DNA of 64,000 nucleotides from Cyanoderma ruficeps (taxonomy: Eukaryota > Chordata > Aves > Passeriformes > Timaliidae), in assembly GCA_008694505.1 (NCBI GenBank), contig VZDJ01000174.1, forward strand, positions 7,613,134 to 7,677,133. The letters run 5' to 3'. Within the stretch, counting starts at the first letter, position 1. Each line of letters begins with the position of its first letter. Below are positions 1 through 15,600 of the stretch, piece by piece. A program made the translations under genes and the position numbers. A model generated the notes under the pieces. That model saw only the letters and a list, made by a program, of their open reading frames with translations. It ran no database searches and had not been told where the DNA came from.

Positions 1-3000
1 AAAGGACAAACTCTCGGCGCTGTCAGAGCCCTGGGGGCAGTGGGAGCCCCTCGGAGCAAAGCAGCATAATCCAGGGAATAGGGAGTTTCAGTTCCTGCAG
101 CACAAGGACCTGCATTACAACTACATCAGCTGAGTAGTTTGCTCACAAATATTTATCACTTATAAATGAGAACTTATTTTTAGCTACATAGTTTCTTAGG
201 CACCCATACCCCCCCCTCAGCCTGCAAGAACACAAGGAGAGCGTTACAGCCCCTCTCAACAGTCCCACACACAGCACATCGACCTTGGCCTGCTCTGTGA
301 AGCATTATTGCTGCTAAAGGAAACAAACCACTCAGCTAAACAGGGCAGCAAGCTCGACATCAAGCACCAACACTGCTAAGGTAAAGCAGGAATGCAGACA
401 TTTTTTTTCAAGCATTCATACAGCAGTGTTCCCACGGCTGAAAAAAAAGAAAGGGATACTGGTCTGTAATTTCAAAAATAACTATCAGTTTTGGACATTT
501 CTACAGTTACTTGCCAATCAAAAAGGCTGTTACAAAGAAAGCAGAATCCCAGCAGAATCCCTAGAAGTTGGATCCTGCTTAAAGAAGTTGTGTCAGATTT
601 GGAACTAAGGGAAAACACCTCAAATTCTCCAGCCCCAAAAATACTCATTCCTGACAGAAAAAGTTAGCTTAATCTAAATGCTCATCTGGATGGAAAAAAA
701 TAGGAATATACTAGAAAACTCTGTTGTGCTAACTTGTAAAATACACTGGAACACTCATCCAGCCTACAGGGGGGATAAGGAGCAATGTGCTTTGCTCTTT
801 GCAATTCTCACTGTGGGAGTTCTGTCCAATACACAATTCCTTCTCATTTTAAGGAGCCCATCACTTCTAATAACAACTAAAACAAGCAAGCTAGCAATAA
901 GGCTAGCTAATCAGTCCATAAATCGCTAAGCAAATTCAATATTCAAATTCAAAATCAACCTGTTGTGCTACACTGCTACTTCGAGTTTGAAAGAGAAACC
1001 TGGTTTCTGCCACTGCCTGCTGAACTCTAATCTGTTACAGAAGATACCTCAAGAAGAAACTGTAACTCATGTTTCAGACTCACAAGGAGACTGGAATTTG
1101 CAATAAACATGAAGGCCAGGGTTCTAAGCACAGCTGTGCATTGATGTTAGCAGCATTAGCTACACAATCCCCACATTTTATAAGCTCGTAGAACACACTT
1201 GGGCAAAGTATGTGTGTACTTTCAATGTGGATTCATTTCACTGCTCTTTCTTCCTCATCTCCTTGTAAGGCAATATTTTATGATACAATTAAGTTGATAC
1301 TATTCTTGACAAGCCTGACCTCCAGCTTTACTAGACCAACCTTACAGTCCCCCGTGCTCATTTCACCAACACACGGAGTTAACAAATGCCTCCATCTGCA
1401 ATGTGAGTTCATACCAACACTGAACAAAGAGGATATTTCCCCAGTGTGCCATTAGAACAAAACTCTCTCAGTAAGTAGCATAACTAGCAAGTACTACACA
1501 CACCTGCACCCTGATCATGTGCTCACACAGCTCAGAATCTTGTATTTGTGAAGATTTTTGAACACCTTGTAAAAGACATGGGTTTATCTCCCTCCCAGCT
1601 CTTTCAAGAGCACCACTACAATGCAAGGCGACTTGACACCTCTGTGTTCACTTCTGAACTCCAAATGAGAGAAATTCGCTTGATGGGCAGCTCCATTTTC
1701 TCACTCACCTCAGTTTTACTTCAAAGAGCACCCATTTTATGTTATAACTACAGCCCTTTGAGTGTCCCATTGTCAGCAAGAACGTTGAGAAATGGCATCT
1801 TTCCAAAAGGCAGAGGAGTACTGGATGACACCAGTGCTCTGCTGTAGGTTTTGACTCATTTTGTCACCGCACCCCAAACATTTTGGTTTTCTGGGGTTTC
1901 AGTCACCCTCTGTTGACTTCATTGCTTCAGTTTGTTCCCTTTTCTTTGCTACTCTGTAGCGAGACCTCATACTTCCCCACAGCAAACATCACCAGCCAAG
2001 TTCACAGTAAGTTACAGAAATGGCCTTTGAACTGATTACCAATGCTCATCAGTAAAATATGTTAATAGGGGTGATAACCACAGATTCACATCCACATACC
2101 AGGATCCAAGCTTCAAAACTACCAGAAATATTTCTCTGTTTCTTTAGCAAAAAGTGGCCCTGACACATTTTCAGGTTCCCCATGTTACTGCACAATTTCC
2201 AACAGAAGTCTGTTCTCCAAAGGTAAAAAAACCTGTGCCAAGCCCATCAGTGCAGGGTTTGCTCAACAACTCCACAGTCAGAAGAGCTGAGGAGAGCTGG
2301 ACACTGGCAGCACTCTCCTGGTTTAGTTTCTAGCCAAAGAAACATCCACTGGCAGTGCCAGGCATTTGTTCTAAATACTACAAATTTGCCCAAGCTTCAG
2401 ATTCTCTAAGCTCTCAATTTCAGCTGCCAAAAAACTACAACATCATCTCTGCTTCCTCAAATGACATTTCTCATCACATCAATTCAGCATTCAGCAGCAT
2501 CATTTTAGAAGGCTGGTTGCTATGACAGTGCTTTGTGTTGTTCTGTTAAATGATGTCAATTCATTGGAAGAAAGAAGGAGCTGTTTGGTGTCTTCAGCAT
2601 TGTTCTTATCAAGAGCCAGAACGGTGTTAATGTGCTTAGGAGGCTTTAAAATACTTGTGGAAATCACAAGCTATACTAAAAGAATTTTCAACATCCTACA
2701 GATATTTTAAGTGCAAGATGCTTGAGGGTTTTTTTTTGTCTGAATGTATTTCCCTAACTATAACTACATTTCCAGATGGCTGTATTAGCATTCCACAGCC
2801 GGCTTCTGCTACTGATTTGTCCCAATGTGATCCTGAAACTGAGTGAAGACAGACAAACCAGATTTGTAAGAACAACAAGAGGAAAACAGATTGCAAAGAT
2901 ATACACTTTGAGAAACAAGAGAATGAAAGGGAAGAAACATCCACCAATAACCATTTCACTGAGTACAATTACTCCAGCTTTTCATAATAATTGCTCATCT

Positions 3001-5800
3001 GAGATGGACAAATTCAGAAACTAGTAAATATGCTATTGGAGTTACTGCAAGCTTATTTCAAAAGCATGTACTATTTGAGCACCCAAATAAAATTAAACCT
3101 GTTTTAGGTTTTGCTACCTTATTCCACTCTTGCATCTTTCTCTTCAATCCTTCATGTGAACTGTTAAATATAAGAACCAATAAGCTCCTTGACTTTATAG
3201 CAGTGTCTTGTGTGTAACAAGAAAAAAAAATATGAGGAAGATTAGTAAGGTGAGTATATCAAAAGTCAGGGTAAAAAATGTGTTACTTCTTATTCTAAGA
3301 ATATTCTGGTGTCTAGCTGTGCTCCCATTTCCTGCTGCACCTGCACTAGTTGCACACAGAAGCTATTAAATGTTTAGAGGAAAGAGACAAAAGCATAGGT
3401 CAACACACCTTGTCAGAGCTGCACTCTAAAGATCTTAATCACCACAATCTGTTCTCACAGGCTTTTGTCAGAAACTGCAGTTGGAAACAGGAATGACCAG
3501 AGTGCCAAAATCATCCTCCTTCCCCACCTCTAACCCAGTCTCCACCAGCAATCATCTTCATTCCCTTTCAGGATTCTACTTCTCCACAGCAAGAAATCTG
3601 TCTGCCCTCTTTGGAAACTTTGAATGTATTCCCTGCATCTAATCTTTGCTTTTGTCACTCCCCTTATTCTTCTCTTACTGCAGCCTTGAAAGTAAAGGAA
3701 ACTGCTTGAAGTGAATTTTCCCTTTGCTCTTTCCATAAAACCTTTAAAGACGGCCCTGTTCAAAAGGAATCAGGCAAACCAGATCTTCCAGTCATCCCAT
3801 CTGTGTAGCACTTTCTGGTAACACACACTTGTCAGTCTTTTTGGCGAGGATGTGAGTTTAGCACTTTTTAACCATTATGCAATGCTCCTCCTGGAAAACC
3901 CCAAAGCATTCAGCAATCTCCTCCCCACCCCAAAATACAACTGAAATCAGAAGTGGGTATTTCACATATTTGAATATTAACATATTTCATTACCCTACTG
4001 TTTATTCTCCAGCTCTTCCCTATGAAGGTCTTCATACCATACCATACTCCACTTTTCCCAAAATACCTGAAAACAATTGTATATCTGTGCTTTATGTAGG
4101 GGAAAATATTTTAAGGGACTTTTGAAAAGAACACAAAAATTACATATGTATCCAAAACAAAATTAGTGACAGTATTAATTTTTATATAAACTCTCTGTTT
4201 ATAAAGTCACATATTTTTCTCAGCACAAAGGGTGCAAAAGAGCAATGGGAGGAGAGACTGTTTTCAGTAGCAGAGGTGATCCTTTTAAGTTCTTGTAAAA
4301 CTAGAACCTGAGAGATGTTCAAGATAAACTGTAATAGGACAAAAAGATTAACACCAGCTACATTTAAATTTGTTGGCATTTTGTTCTGCCAATCACTGTG
4401 TTAATTAAAAGTTTCCTGGTTTCTCTAGAAATTGTGATTTCAATAAAATATGGCAAATAAATCTGATGGGAATGGTGGAGGTTGAACTCATCACTCCTCC
4501 AAAGTTGCAAAGTCAGTTAACATGCATGAGAGAAACTTCCCTAAGGCTAAGCTCTGGGTGAGGATTCCCTTCCACATGCTGCCAGGATCATACAGCAACA
4601 CCCTGGTTTAGGAGGACTGCATCGGCAGTTTGGCCTGCGTACTAGCCAACAAATTACACTAAAAATCAATCTATCACTCTCTCTCTCAAGGGTAGCAAAA
4701 CCAGAAGCTCCAAAGTCTTTCCTGAAAGCAATCTGTCAAATATGATTTCCACAGCAGCTGCAGAAATGTAGCTTAGCAAATTCCAAAGTAACAGCAGGAC
4801 CTCCGTGTATGAGGATCTCATTCAAATCCTTCTCAGAATCATCCATACTCAGTATTTCAGCCCAATTAACTTGACCTCCTGATTTAGTTCAAATCACAAC
4901 AAGATCATGGGAACCCTCGGTTAAATCTACAAAGCCTCCTGCTTAGCACACAGAGTGGGCCAAGCTGCACTCCAGATTAGCAGTGTGAGGTATCTACACA
5001 TTTCCCTTGGACAGACATGAGCATGCCCAGAACTCTGTTTACTTACGTAGCCATGGCTGCAAATTCAGCCTGGGACAAACCATGCTCCAGTTCCTTTTTA
5101 TAAAGACCATATCCAGTATTGCCAGAAGCTGTGAAACACAGGGGATCTGGAGCCATTTCTGGCTAACCATTAATGGGAATGCTACATCCCATCAGCCCTC
5201 AGATACTGATTTCACAGCAAAGCCAGCATCTAGGAACTGAGGAAAGAACTGTGAATATATTTGTACCCATTGCCACCCTCTGCTCTGCCAACAACAACTG
5301 TGGACAAGAGCAGATTTATGGTGGTTTTTTCTTATTGAGTATCAGTTTAAAGGTGTCATGTGATCAAACATGATTTCTAACTCCTACAAAGAACTGAGCT
5401 CCTTAGCAAAAAACAGTAACAATCACTTACACTAAAGAAGTTTTCCTACACCAAATAACCATTTCCACAAGTGGCAAGAATTTGGCCACATGACAACAAA
5501 GTCACAGTGAAAACTTGGAACCTTCAGTTCAGACTATAGAATTTAACAATATTGAACAGGCTGCAAAATGACCAGCTCCTGGGCAGGGAATGAGAGTTTT
5601 CTGTCAGACACTGCCATCACACACACCGTGTGGTCAGCCACAAAATTATCCTCAGTGTTTACATTTCCAACTCGGGGAAAACATATCTTAGTATGGAAGT
5701 TGGAAGACATGATGTGAAGACTCCTCTATCTGCAACAGTTGAAACTGTGACAGTAAGAAACCTGAGAATGAATTATTTCCCCTAAAATACTTCACTCGGA
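1..5800. other. non-coding sequence, no gene recognised
   Basis: This stretch is AT-rich with only short, scattered open frames, none of which resembles a known protein or shows exon-like splice boundaries. It lies beyond the 3' end of the septin gene. By synteny the next gene to the left would be SEPTIN5 or GP1BB, but I see no exon of either here, so it is probably intergenic. Part of it could be extended septin 3' UTR if a more distal poly(A) site is used. Confidence 0.5.
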
Positions 5801-5863
5801 CATAAGAGTGCACATACCAGTAAAACCATCAACTTCTGCTTAAGTGAGAATCCAGTGAATAAG

Positions 5864-6602
5864 TTTATTTCTTAAATTATTTTTTCTTCTTTTTATGTAA
5901 ACAGGAAGACTGAAGGTTCAAATAAAAGCAACAAAAAATCTTCTTATTTTAGGCTTGGAATGTTGGCAGCTGACACAAGGTCATAAGGGATAATATAATC
6001 CATTTTATTCAAGCTTTACATTCCACAAGACCAGCAATCACAACTAGAGTATTAAACTGAAGTATTAAGCAACAAGACTCCTCATATCCTTCCATTTTTG
6101 TTCTTGCATTTCAAAGAAAAATTCTACCAGAAGAAAGAATGAGTATGTGCTACAGGAATCTTCTTCTTCACTCACTCTGATCCCCCCTAATACATCACAT
6201 ATATCATCAAGGGAGTCTGTATTCAGTACACCTGACCAAAATCCTGTCTGGCTCTTGGAGAAAACTGTTAAAAACTCAGCACCCTACATATCCCAAAACA
6301 CTCAAACTTTTGTTTACATATTAAATTAACTTTCTGAGCAGCTTGTGCTAACAGAAGCAATGCCTGATGATCCAAAATAAGGCACTGAAGAGAAGGACCT
6401 ACAGATCTTATAAACAGCTGGAAGGTAACAACACTGACACATATCTTTTCTAGTCTACTCGTGACAGCACATTTTTTTCCTGTTAAATACAGTAAATGCA
6501 AACCCAAAGTGCAAAACTAACAACAATCATGGCTAAAATCTTCTGTAAGTGGTGAAAACAAGTCAGAAAAGCAATACCTGATGCATCCAGATGTGAAGCA
6601 CC
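5864..6602 (-). other. probable septin 3' UTR with two AATAAA signals
   Basis: Minus-strand sequence downstream of the septin stop codon. AATAAA hexamers occur on the minus strand at 6004-6009 and 5864-5869. The second is followed by GT-rich sequence near 5810-5830, as expected for a cleavage site, giving a 3' UTR of about 600-760 bases. The choice of site is inferred. Confidence 0.4.
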
Positions 6603-6671
6603 TTAGTCATCACCAGGCTTCATCCTCATCTGGGCCTGCATCTGGGCAATCATCTCCTGCATGCGGCGCAG
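6603..6671 (-). CDS. SEPTIN2L: septin coding exon 11 (residues 328-349 and stop)
   Basis: The acceptor is ttccag. It encodes [15 protein letters not shown] and a short tail ending in GDD, with TAA at 6603-6605. The methionine- and glutamine-rich coiled coil is a SEPT2 hallmark. The preceding intron (6672-13101) is the longest in the gene. Confidence 0.9.
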   Translation of the reverse strand: MRRMQEMIAQMQAQMRMKPGDD

Positions 6672-9600
6672 CTGGAAGAGAAAGACACCCAAATGTTTAC
6701 AGCAATTTCAAGAGAAGCCCAAAAATCCAGGAAACCTTACAACTTTTTTTTTTCCCATGGTAGAACGCAGATCTTATTTTCCTCTTCACAAACTGGAAAT
6801 GGTGAATAATTCACATAACTTAATACTTGGGTTTTCTCCATCTCATATTCTTCAGTTCAGTATATCTAACTTTCACAAAAGATTTGTAAGAATACTTATA
6901 ATGAAAATTAAGCAACAGAATCCAAATCTTTTGAAGCCAGCTATTCTTCCAGACCTGTGAATCAACATTTAACCCATAATAAGGAAAACAGGTCCTTTAG
7001 GTGTGCATAGAGTACACCTGAATGAACTGAAGCAGCTTTGTTCTGATACAGGTGCTCAAAGTACAGGATCATGTAGGAACACTCATCCTGTGACTATCAG
7101 AGAACTCTGCAAATTTTTAGCAGCAGTAACAGCCGAACATGAAAACAAGATTTAAAAACTACTTCAAAAGAGAAATAGAAAGATGTTTATAAAATTTGGA
7201 AAGCCAGACTAAACATATTAAGCACCAATATTTTTTGCATCTAAACAATTACTTTTCCTGGAAATAACTGTTTTCTTAAGGCATTTTCTTGTAACACTTA
7301 AAAGTTAGTTTCCATCTCATAAAAGGCCACTTTTATATCATGCTTTGTTGCTGGTTGTTTTGTCCAAAAAAAAAATTAATTGGAACAAATGTTCCTAAGA
7401 TAGAAGAAGGAATACTAATATGGATTTTCAAAGTATATATGCAAATATCTCTAATTTGCTTTACAAATGACTGGGTACTTCCTTCCAAAGGCAGGTGGGG
7501 AAGCTCCACATACAGAACTACAAGAGCCCCATTTTACAAAGTGGGAAGGAAATGGGCTGCTATTTCCATGCACATTGTATAACCTATGAGTCCACCTCAA
7601 ACCAGAGATCATGTAAAAATCTGAGGCTTGTGTAGCAAGTTCTCTATTTTTTTAATTATGTAGAGAACTGCTTTCTTTTATTTTCGGGGGGGAAACTAAC
7701 TGAAGAAGCACTCTGTCTGAACAATTATACTCTATTTTCATCCAGGCAGCCAGAGGAACTATTGTGATACTTGTTACTCCACCAGGTTCAAAAGAACCTG
7801 AGACAAATGCTTGAATACATGCATGCGGTGTTGAGCTGTTGTTATGTTTTGTTTAAAAAAAACAAATAAACTGAAAGAAAATCACAGAACAAAAAAAACT
7901 AACTGCAGGTGCTTACATCACTTTTTCTTGCCTGCTCTCAGATAGAGATTTAGGAAAGAGTAAGAAACAGAAGATTACCTAAAGAGTAAAAAAGATTGCA
8001 GCATAGCCAGCAGTTCCAGAGCTTGCCTAAAACTCACTGGCTTATGCACTTATCCTCTTGCTGCAGCAGCACAGGGTTCAGCAGAGGCTAATTCAGGTTC
8101 CTGTGACTGCTGCAGAGATGCCCTCTGACAAAGGGAGATTTGCACAGCAATAGCATGAGATACAGCTAAGCCTGTCAGGATTATTATAAACCCATCTACA
8201 TCTTTCTGCTAAGTACTTAAAACAAAAAGCTTCTGATCAAGAAGATGGCACAATGTTGCAGGAAGGATGAAAAAAAGCAGAGAAGTTCTCAAAATGAACG
8301 CTGCATTGATTTCATGACACAAGGAAAAAAAAAAGCTTCAAAGATCAACTTTTAAAAATGTAAGACACCTGGTCCTTTGAACTGCCTCTCTGCAGATTTA
8401 CCACTGGAATGAAACTAGCTTTTTGGAAGCTCTCCTACCTGAGCTTTCCCAAGAGCACTCCAAGCTGAGCCATGAAGCATTCCCAGAATAGAAACCATTC
8501 AGTAATCACAGGGGGAGATACTGCTGCACACGTATTATGGTGATTGCTCAAATGCAGAATTCTGCTAATAGCCAACATCACATTTTAAGACTTAAATACA
8601 GCACTGAGAATTCCATGTTCTCAACTTTAACTGATAAGAATATGCCCATAGCACAAAATAAATCAGATGCTGCACATGACACAAATATAAGGCAGTACAA
8701 AAGCCCCAGGAAACCTACTCTGCTTCAACGCTAAGACTGTAGAAGATTTTCCTTTTCCATCCTCACATGGCATTGTTGAGACCTACTGGTGAAGTCTTAG
8801 TCTTTTCCATTAGCCAAGGAATGGCAAGTTTCTGAAGCTATTTTAGAATAATTCAGTAGAAAAACTTTCAGGCACAAGGCCTGTGAAAAAAACTAGGCCC
8901 ACTGTTGTTAAATTTAAAAAAAGAATCAAGCTGTATTGTGCTCAAGTGGTAACCATGCCAGTCTCTTCACCAATTCCTCTTGGAGTAGAGGACAGGACAC
9001 AAGAACTGTTCCTCCACATTACACTACAAACCAAAACCAGCTGATGTTCACCTTACTGGACTACTGAATAGACAGAAAAACCCTCTGCTCTTAATAAATG
9101 AGCTTGTAAAAGAATCACACTGAAGACTGAAATTGATGTCATGTCAACATCTGCTGTTCCCTTTGCTGTTGGGGACTGCAAGCATCAAGGGCAGAAAATG
9201 ACTTTGATCTTTCCCAGCAGCGAGTCCTCTCACTTACAAGATCAGCATTGATATATTTGTGCTCATCCCCTAAAGAACAGATGCTACAACATGACCGCAA
9301 AGGGCCAATGCACATCATGAAAAGGAAGTTGGAAACAATGTTTGGAAATGTGTTAAAACAAATAATTCCTGTGAATTCTCAGATAACAAAAGGCAAAAGA
9401 ATAAACGTAACCTTGGTATAAATGCCCCTTAGTTTACTTATGTCAGGTCTACAATTCAGTCCAAACAATCATGTAACTACTGCAGCAAACCAGAAAGGAA
9501 ACAAACATTTAAAACGAGAGCTAAGGTTACAGAGTTGGGAGTGAACCATACATCTCATTAATAGCTTCCACACCCTCAACAGAAACCACAGATACACAGC

Positions 9601-12600
9601 TCTGCTGCACCTCCAGAATTTCAGCACAATACCAACAGACACTATTCCTGTTTAAACAACGTCAAGGGCTTCTCACTGAACAAGATGCAGGTATAACAGG
9701 AAGAGAAATATTAAGAAACAAACAATATTTACTTCCCACTGATATGTTTCCCCTCTACCAAGCCTGATTATTTCTGCCCATGCCTTTACATAAGAAAGGC
9801 AAAAACGAAGAGGCTGCAAGAAAAGGGAAGATGGAAAACTGCAAACAGTGGATTTTCTAGTGAATGTTCCTGAAAGAGCTCTTTTGATTAAAAATACTTT
9901 CAATACCAAAGAACACAAGTAATTCTGTTAACTGAAGACAAAAAAAATACTCCTGATAATTTGGAAATGGGGCTATCATTAGGATGTCTTCCACAGGACA
10001 TGTTAGGAGAAGTTACTCTGGCCGTAGCCATTGCAGTACATGAGCAGCATGTGCTGTTCCTTCTAAAAACAGCTAAAGACGACCAAAGAAAGAGCAATTA
10101 TTAAAAAAAAAAACAAAACTTTTTCATTATAATTCCTCAAGGGTTCCCATTGCTAATTGGGGTTTTCTTCTTAGGAAGTTCCCCAGGACTATGACTGCAC
10201 ACTTCACAAGGAAAGGCTGAGGCATTCTGCCCACTGCACTGGGCAGTAACATCCCACAAAATAAATTCAATTTCAGACCAATTTCAGGTTTTACTTCCCT
10301 CAGGTCTGCAGGTCTCCATCAGCACTCATGTTGTCTCTTCCCATAGAGGTCTGCCCCTTCTCTTTGGAGACAATGCTTTCCCAAAGGCCAGCAGCAGCAG
10401 GCAGTTACCTGCACACATCATCACCATCCTCACCCCCAGTGCTGGCTCCCTGCCCGGCTGCCCCACTGCTGCTCCCCCTCCTGACTCCCACACCAAGCCA
10501 GGGCTCTTTATCTCGTCTGCCAAAGGGATACACACGTTCAGAAAGTGGAAGGACAGAGAGAAAACAATTTCAACATTGTGTTCATTCTGCTAAACACAGC
10601 CCACTGCTGACCAGCTCAGCAGTGGCAACAGAAGCAAGGAGAGATTTGCCCAAAGTCTCAGGGTAGCTCACTAAAGAAACCCAGAGGTGTTTATTCCTTG
10701 CTGTTTTCATGTAATCACAGCCCTAATATTTTTTCTGGAAGTACTATCTCTCAAAACCTTGAAAGGTTTTTATTAACAAGACATTTTCAGAGTAGGAAAA
10801 ATATGGCAAAAAACTACAAATGTTAAGTAGTTGCCCATTTACACTACAACATCAAAATAATCTGTTCTGCATCATACTTACAGTAAGGAACAGGAATATC
10901 TTTGTGCCTATTTTCATTTTCCAGTTCTAAAAACAGGTCATCACTTGCAAATGAGCAAAAGCGCAACCAGACTAAGCAATAAATCCGAAATGACAGATTA
11001 GCTATTTCAAATTGGCTGAACTGGGGACCACATCCTTTGGCACAATGAAAGACCATTTAGCAAAAGTGATGCCTTGATAAAGATGATCCTGGCACTAGTT
11101 CAAGCATTCATTCCTTCCAAGGTTATATAAACCTCACAAAACTGTAAATAGAACATCAAGCACCGTTACTGATGGGAATGCAGAACAGGAGGGGAAATGG
11201 ATATTTGTTTTCTCTGTGAAGGCCATGGAATGCAAGCCCATTTCCTCTGTGCCTCTTTCCTCCACAGATTTTTCCCAGTCTGAACCTTAGGGATGATTTG
11301 GAGATGAAGAGACTTCATACCAGCTTATCTACAGAAGATTCAGCAAAGCCTCTTGATCTCTTTGGAACAATAGAATGCAGAAGTTAAAAATGTATTTGTT
11401 TTTTCAAGTTCTAACCTAATCCCCCGCAACTTCAGCAGCAATTATTCAGAGATGATTAGCCCCAGAGGAAACTTTCAAAGATTGTCCCCTGAGAAATTCA
11501 AAATTTCATCCCTTTAGCCATGTTATATAAAAGACACATTACATATTTATATACTGGTCTATTTTGACCATTCTGTGTCAATGCATAAATAGAATATATA
11601 TACGTGTGTGTGTGTATATATATATATGGTCCTGTCATATCAACAGTTTCCAGGGAAAACATTTTCTTAAAGCAAATAGTTCTACAAGGATCCCCAAGAT
11701 TCTGCTTAACTACTAGGCATGTACAATTTACATAGTTCAAGTAACAGGAGAAACAGTTACGACTTAAATTCTTTAAATCTACTTGTCTGGTTGGAATAAT
11801 CAAGGAAAAAGAGAAAAACAAAAACACTTTGAAAAATGCTCTTGACTTTTTTGAAGCATTCAGTACTGCTGGCTATCAGTTGATGGGCTCCTGTTCTTTG
11901 CACATGCCCCAGTAAATGGGAGGCATTTCATTTGTGTACAGAACACTTGCAGAAGTTCCACTCTTGTATGTGCACAGCCATCAAGTGTGCTTATGCTGCT
12001 GAAATGCACTTACAGAGTGATAAATATGCAGCTCACTCAATCTCCAGTAATTCATATTATTAACTGCTAATTATGGTGGTAATCAGCTGCTTCTGCATTT
12101 CCTTTTAGGAAAATCTTTTGCTATTTATATCAACGTGCCAGGGTTAGCCAATAGCTAACCAGGGTTAGTTATTTTTAAATATGGATGCTGTAAGGGAAAA
12201 AGGAAATGCACAGAGCAAGGTAAATTTCAAAAATTTCCATGTATGGGAGTCAATCTTCCACCTCAGAAACACACAAAACTGCTTGTAGTTTTGTATTTTT
12301 TATTCCAAATCACAGCACATGTGAAATGATCTTTCCAGTCATGCTTTCCTGCAGTTATGGACGTGGATCCAAGCTGAATTGGATAAAAGAAGGATAAACT
12401 GAAAAAATATCCACTGTCTTACAACTGGTAGCAAGTCTTCAGTTTTCACACTGCAAGTAGTATAAACACTGGCAGCATACTGCTAGAATTTAAACACCAG
12501 GCAAAAAATTTCTGAGTCTTTACAACTTCAACATAAAAATACTAAATTAAAAGGCCTAGCAATAACTTGGAACCAGAGTGAGAAATCTGTTTGAAAACAC

Positions 12601-15600
12601 TAAATCCATAAACTGACTATGATTTAAGTCAAGGTTAAGATGAAAAAACATATGTATTAATTATATCATGGGATTTTTAAGACTCAGGAGCTTATTTCTA
12701 CTCCACAGCCACAAGACATAGGAATAAATTTACTGGTAATGTGCTTGCAGTAAGCACATGCCCATCTGAAATGGCATGAGACTGTCAGTATATCCCACCA
12801 CAGCACGCAGCATGTGGAGCTGACAAACACAAATTGATTCCAATACTTACAGTAGCAAATATCCTTATGGAAAATCAGCACCCAAACAGGAAGTGATAAA
12901 CATTCTGCCTATAACCAAGAGTGCACACACTACCTCCCATCTACAATGCAAGTGACTATAAAACACTGTAAGGGTAACTTGTATAGTCAGGTTTTGTCTG
13001 TCCTTTAGCTCAACTCCAATCCTGCCTGCCACAGGCAGTAGCTGATGCAGAAGACTGAAATTGGCAGTCTTAAAGAATAAGTTGTAGCAAGTTCCTCTTA
13101 CCTCAGCCTCTTTCTGCTGGAGGATTCTATCCTTGTCTACCACTTCCTCTTCAACAGGCCTATTGCAGAAAAGACATTGACAGCATAAAATACAGAAGTA
13201 AAAATCTCCAAGAACAGATTCAAGACTCGTACTTCAATTATTATAACATCAAAGTCTACATTCTTCCATACAGGGGAAATTAGGACATTTTTAAAAGCAT
13301 GCTTCCCATTTTGTAAAAGGCCATCTTTACTCACAGACTCCTGCTATTCACTCTGCATTTCTTAAGTTTTGATTTCTTTACTGATATATGTATTATTTTT
13401 TTTTTGTAATTTACTTTAATGAAGATATTTCCTTCACTATCTACCTATGGTACAAAAAGCAACCACTAAAAAGCTGTGTAGGCTATTTCCTTTCTTCTTT
13501 AACATCAAAATGCTTTGCTGAATACTTGAAGAACAAGTGGAATGTGGACAAGAATAAGATGCTATCCCAAAAGGTGCAGCAAAGGTAGATGTGGACTTTT
13601 TCCATTAAGTTGCCAAGAACAGCCTTGGCAAGAATTAAAAAAGAGATAATAAACTCAATTTTAAAAACTTATCAGAAAAGATTGTTTGGTCTAAACTTCT
13701 CTCTCTAGCTACATATGAAGGAGCAAGAGAAGCAATACCTCCCTAAGCAGACTGACTGGGGCCTATTTAAATTTGCCCACTAGTGTTCATTTTCTTCAAG
13801 CAGACATCATTACATAAAACCTACATTGCCTGCGGGCACCTTCTTCCTGCACATTCCAATTAAAAGCACAGAGAAAAGGGGATTTAAGCTGTTTACAAGC
13901 ACAGCGCTTTGCTACATAATATTCCTCTTCCAGAAGAGCATTTCATACAAATTTCAGAATTCCACAGATCGAAATCTCATCAGAAATAATTGTTTACAGG
14001 CGGGATTAGTTAGGAGGAAGAGCCAGTCCCCTGCCAGTGGGCAATGAGGAGCAGCAGAGCCCAGGGGCAACACACACTCACTTGCCAGTGCGTTTTAGCC
14101 TCTCGGAACGGAAATTCTCGTAGTGCAAGTCTTGGGTCACCTCCTGCAGGTCCTGCATGTGTGTCCTGGAACATGCAAAGGGCTATTAAACACTGTCATC
14201 CTCAGCAAAGCAAAGAAAAACGCCCTTTAGTCTTCTGTTTCTGTTTTATCTAATGGATGTATTTACCAGAAAAGTAAATCCTTACAGACCAAGCCAGCCA
14301 GAACTCTGCTTTCAAGTTCATTGATCTTTAATTCATTCCTAAGTGCCCCACCAATATTATTCAAAGACCCAAGATATGCTGTCGTCCTCTTGGTGATTAA
14401 TTACTTCAGACAAGTTGTTTACACCAGATTTTGCAGTGTTAAAAACCGTGCAAAGACAGTTATTCAGAAAGATACTTTAATTCCAAAGGTATTTTATTAC
14501 TCTTAAGTGCTGTCAAATATAATTTGTAACTGGGAACTAGGTGGAGCTGCTTGGCTCACACAACAGCTGACATTGCTAAACAATTTCCAATTGCCAAGAA
14601 AAAAAAGGAAAACCCACTTTCTCCCAATGCCCAGCAGAGGGCAATCCCTGCCCAGTGCAGACTGAAACTGGAATGACACAATGGAATTCATTTCCAACAA
14701 TAGCAAAACATCGTTTTTAAAAATAATCACTTAAAACATTTACGCAGGCAGAATATCCGTATCGGCTACAATCATAACGGGGTGGGGTATCATATTGAAC
14801 AAAGGATTTCCCATACTGCCAAGAAAATTGCACTTTGCTTTTGGAATATTCTTCACTTTGAAGAGTATTTTAACAGCCTGTCTGCGCCACCAACTGCACT
14901 ATAACAAAACATCAGTTGGTAGGTACAGCCATCAGATCAGCTCACATAAGGCATAGAACCATCACATCTGCCAACATAAAATACAAAAACATTTTCTTAA
15001 TTCAGAAATCAGAGGGTACAGCAGGAAAAGAAGCTGCAGGGGACTAAAATGTAACTCTGGGCTGCCATCAGGGCTAGTTTTAAATTAAGGAATGAACCTT
15101 GCTATAGGCTTTTAGTCATTGTGGCAGTGACATCACCACAGGAGATGGGATCGTTTTACCATTACTCACACCAGCATTGTGCGCAGCTTGAGGAAATCAT
15201 TGTGCTCTGGATTTTCAACTTCAACAACTCCCCAGGGATACAGGCGGCCTCTGATTTTTTTCCCTTTCACCTCAATAAGTTGATTGGATCCAATGACAGC
15301 GAAGGGAATGCTAGCCTAGTTGAGATAGAAAAAACAAATTACTGCTTGGATTTTTGGCTGGTTAGTTTTTGTATTTTGCTTTGTTTTTCTTTTAAAGAAA
15401 GCACAAAGATTCAAGTAACAGGCAAGAGAGGGGGGAAAAGAAATGTTGACAACCACTCTCTACTAAAACCCTCTCACATCAGAAAACCAATGAATCCCAT
15501 TCTAGGCAATGCAACCTCCCCTTATGAGCACCTGTAGCTTTGTTAGGATCAGTTTGTTTTAACAGAGGCCCAGAAGGAAATGACGCCTCACTTTAGGAAC

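Larger units (their letters stand above)
6672..13101 (-). other. septin intron 10
   Basis: A 6.4 kb AT-rich intron. It contains the TA/TG microsatellite near 11.6 kb and small repeats near 12.15 kb. I found no alternative coding exon or structured RNA in it. Confidence 0.7.
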